Shown here in pieces: positions 62,766-64,000 of a stretch of DNA of 64,000 bases. The DNA is from Neodiprion pinetum. Its lineage: Eukaryota > Arthropoda > Insecta > Hymenoptera > Diprionidae. Location: assembly GCF_021155775.2 (NCBI RefSeq), contig NC_060237.1, forward strand, positions 29,281,257 to 29,345,256. Reading direction: 5' to 3'. The notes beneath the pieces are model-generated. The model searched no databases, was not told the origin of the DNA, and saw only the letters and a list, made by a program, of their open reading frames with translations. A program made the position numbers and the translations under genes. Position 1 is the stretch's first letter. Every line of letters begins with the position of its first letter.

Positions 62766-64000
62766 TTACTTCTTATTTTTCCTAGAGAGTGGTGATTTCT
62801 TGTAGAGGGAACACAGCGCCAGACCCTGATGTTCTCACTGATCGTACAGGGTTGGGTTAGGTTCGCGGGCTTCTCTAACTCCTGAAACTGCAGTCGACGA
62901 ATGCTTTTCCTCTACCTCCTCCTCCGCACCCCTTCCGCTTACACTTTTATTGTACCTATAGACTCACGCACACTACCGATCAAAGGATAGCACGACTCGA
63001 TGAAAGAGGGTATCGCCCAGAGTGTATTGTGCACTTATACACGTACATGCGTAATATGTATTTATACACAAAACATCGGCGCGACCGCAGTAATCTTTTC
63101 TATTTTCTCTTCAGCCTTCCGTTTTTTTTTTTCTCGTTTTTCCTCATCTTTTCGTTATCTTTTCCCCTTTGTATTCCCTGTTTTGTCTCTTTTTCCGTTT
63201 TCACCGCTTGTCACCGAGTCTTCCTCCTCATCGTTCTCCGTTCTTGAACCGGCACGCCTTATTTGGCCGTCTTCTCTTTCTCCGCGCTCGCTCGTCAGTG
63301 GTCGCCGATCCTAGCCGAGCGACCGACAAACCGCTTCGTCTTTTTCATCTTCTTTTCCGTTTTCTTTTTCTTCGTATTCTCGTTATTCCGCCGTACGATT
63401 TACCGCACGCCTCGAGTATTCGCGCGCGTTTCCTCCATTTACACGGGAATATCACCGAGACCCCAGCGAGGTCTTCCTCAGCCACGGTTTTCCACGCTGT
63501 ATAAGTGCACGGTATATTATTATATGGATATTATGGTTAGTGATGTAAGCGTGATTTCGTAACCGCGGAAACTCGGCGTAGATTACATCCGCGCTTTAAA
63601 AGTTACACATGCCCGATTCCCGACACTGAAAATAGCAATCTTAGACCACCTCACATCACCTGAGCGTTAACGCGTTGAATTCTTAGCATCGCGGTCTGTA
63701 TCCCGATATACTGTACAATTATACATACGTATTTTACACCGCTCGAAGACAGGCTTCGACGCTACGTTTGACCTTGATCCGGTCTCGAGAAAGTCTTCTC
63801 GAGTCGGTAGACGATGAGTTATTATTATATATAGTTGCCGATGGAGACGTGTAACGCGTTAACTAGGTACAGACTCGGCGGCGTGATTCGTTTTCGTATA
63901 CCATACAGTATATGTGTATACGTACGTACGTACATATTATACATCAAGCATCGACGCGGAATTATATTCACGTGCCTCTGCAGCAGCATACGTTCACTCT

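Larger units (their letters stand above)
48693..64000. other. Non-coding, repeat-bearing DNA
   Basis: No gene recognised. Frames of up to 183 codons (59549-60100, three overlapping frames open at once) have no domain motif and lie in GC-rich DNA. It contains AT and CT arrays, G and C runs and CTC/TTC arrays, listed separately. The following exon of the plus-strand gene may lie here or beyond the window; I could not find it by its split-codon phase. Confidence 0.5.

Noticed and set aside
62848..62866. TTAGG-like motif (GGGTTGGGTTAGG)
   Set aside because: A single imperfect copy, not a telomere-type array. A similar lone match near 23594 shows it is chance.

Overview
The window looks like nuclear DNA from an arthropod, most likely a holometabolous insect. 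Base composition is balanced and CpG is not depleted. Microsatellites are abundant, one exon has a canonical metazoan splice site, and there is an insect-type Ty3/gypsy LTR retrotransposon. Hymenoptera would fit, but nothing here proves an order. More than 80% of the window is non-coding (intron or intergenic) with no gene I can recognise.

Layout. Positions 1-36,740 are non-coding DNA with many simple repeats and only weak, unproven exon candidates. At 37,153-39,016 (possibly from an ATG at 36,762) there is one large plus-strand coding exon. It encodes a disordered Glu/Arg-, His/Gln- and Ser-rich nuclear-type protein and ends at a perfect CAG|GTGAGT donor. Its family is not recognised and its partner exons were not found. 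Positions 39,017-40,065 are probably the start of the following intron.

Positions 40,066-48,688 hold a complete LTR retrotransposon on the minus strand. It has two 445-bp LTRs that read as identical, an ATAA target-site duplication, a tRNA-Leu-type primer binding site, gag with three CCHC knuckles, a textbook -1 slippery heptamer, two tandem aspartic-protease domains, RT, RNase H and integrase, and no env. Positions 48,689-64,000 are again non-coding and repeat-rich.

The most unusual content is in the retrotransposon. Between RNase H and integrase the polyprotein carries two macro (ADP-ribose) domains of the TARG1/OARD1 type. The first keeps both TARG1 catalytic positions (Lys, Asp) and long stretches of identity. 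The second is far more diverged but keeps the same two positions. Disordered linkers, one with a 78-bp tandem repeat, separate them from RNase H and from each other. The expected flow is Gag, then -1 frameshift into protease 1 and protease 2, then RT, RNase H, macro 1, macro 2 and integrase. In this copy a one-base frame break inside protease 2 interrupts the chain. Despite the near-zero LTR divergence, which implies recent insertion, this copy may therefore not be autonomous.
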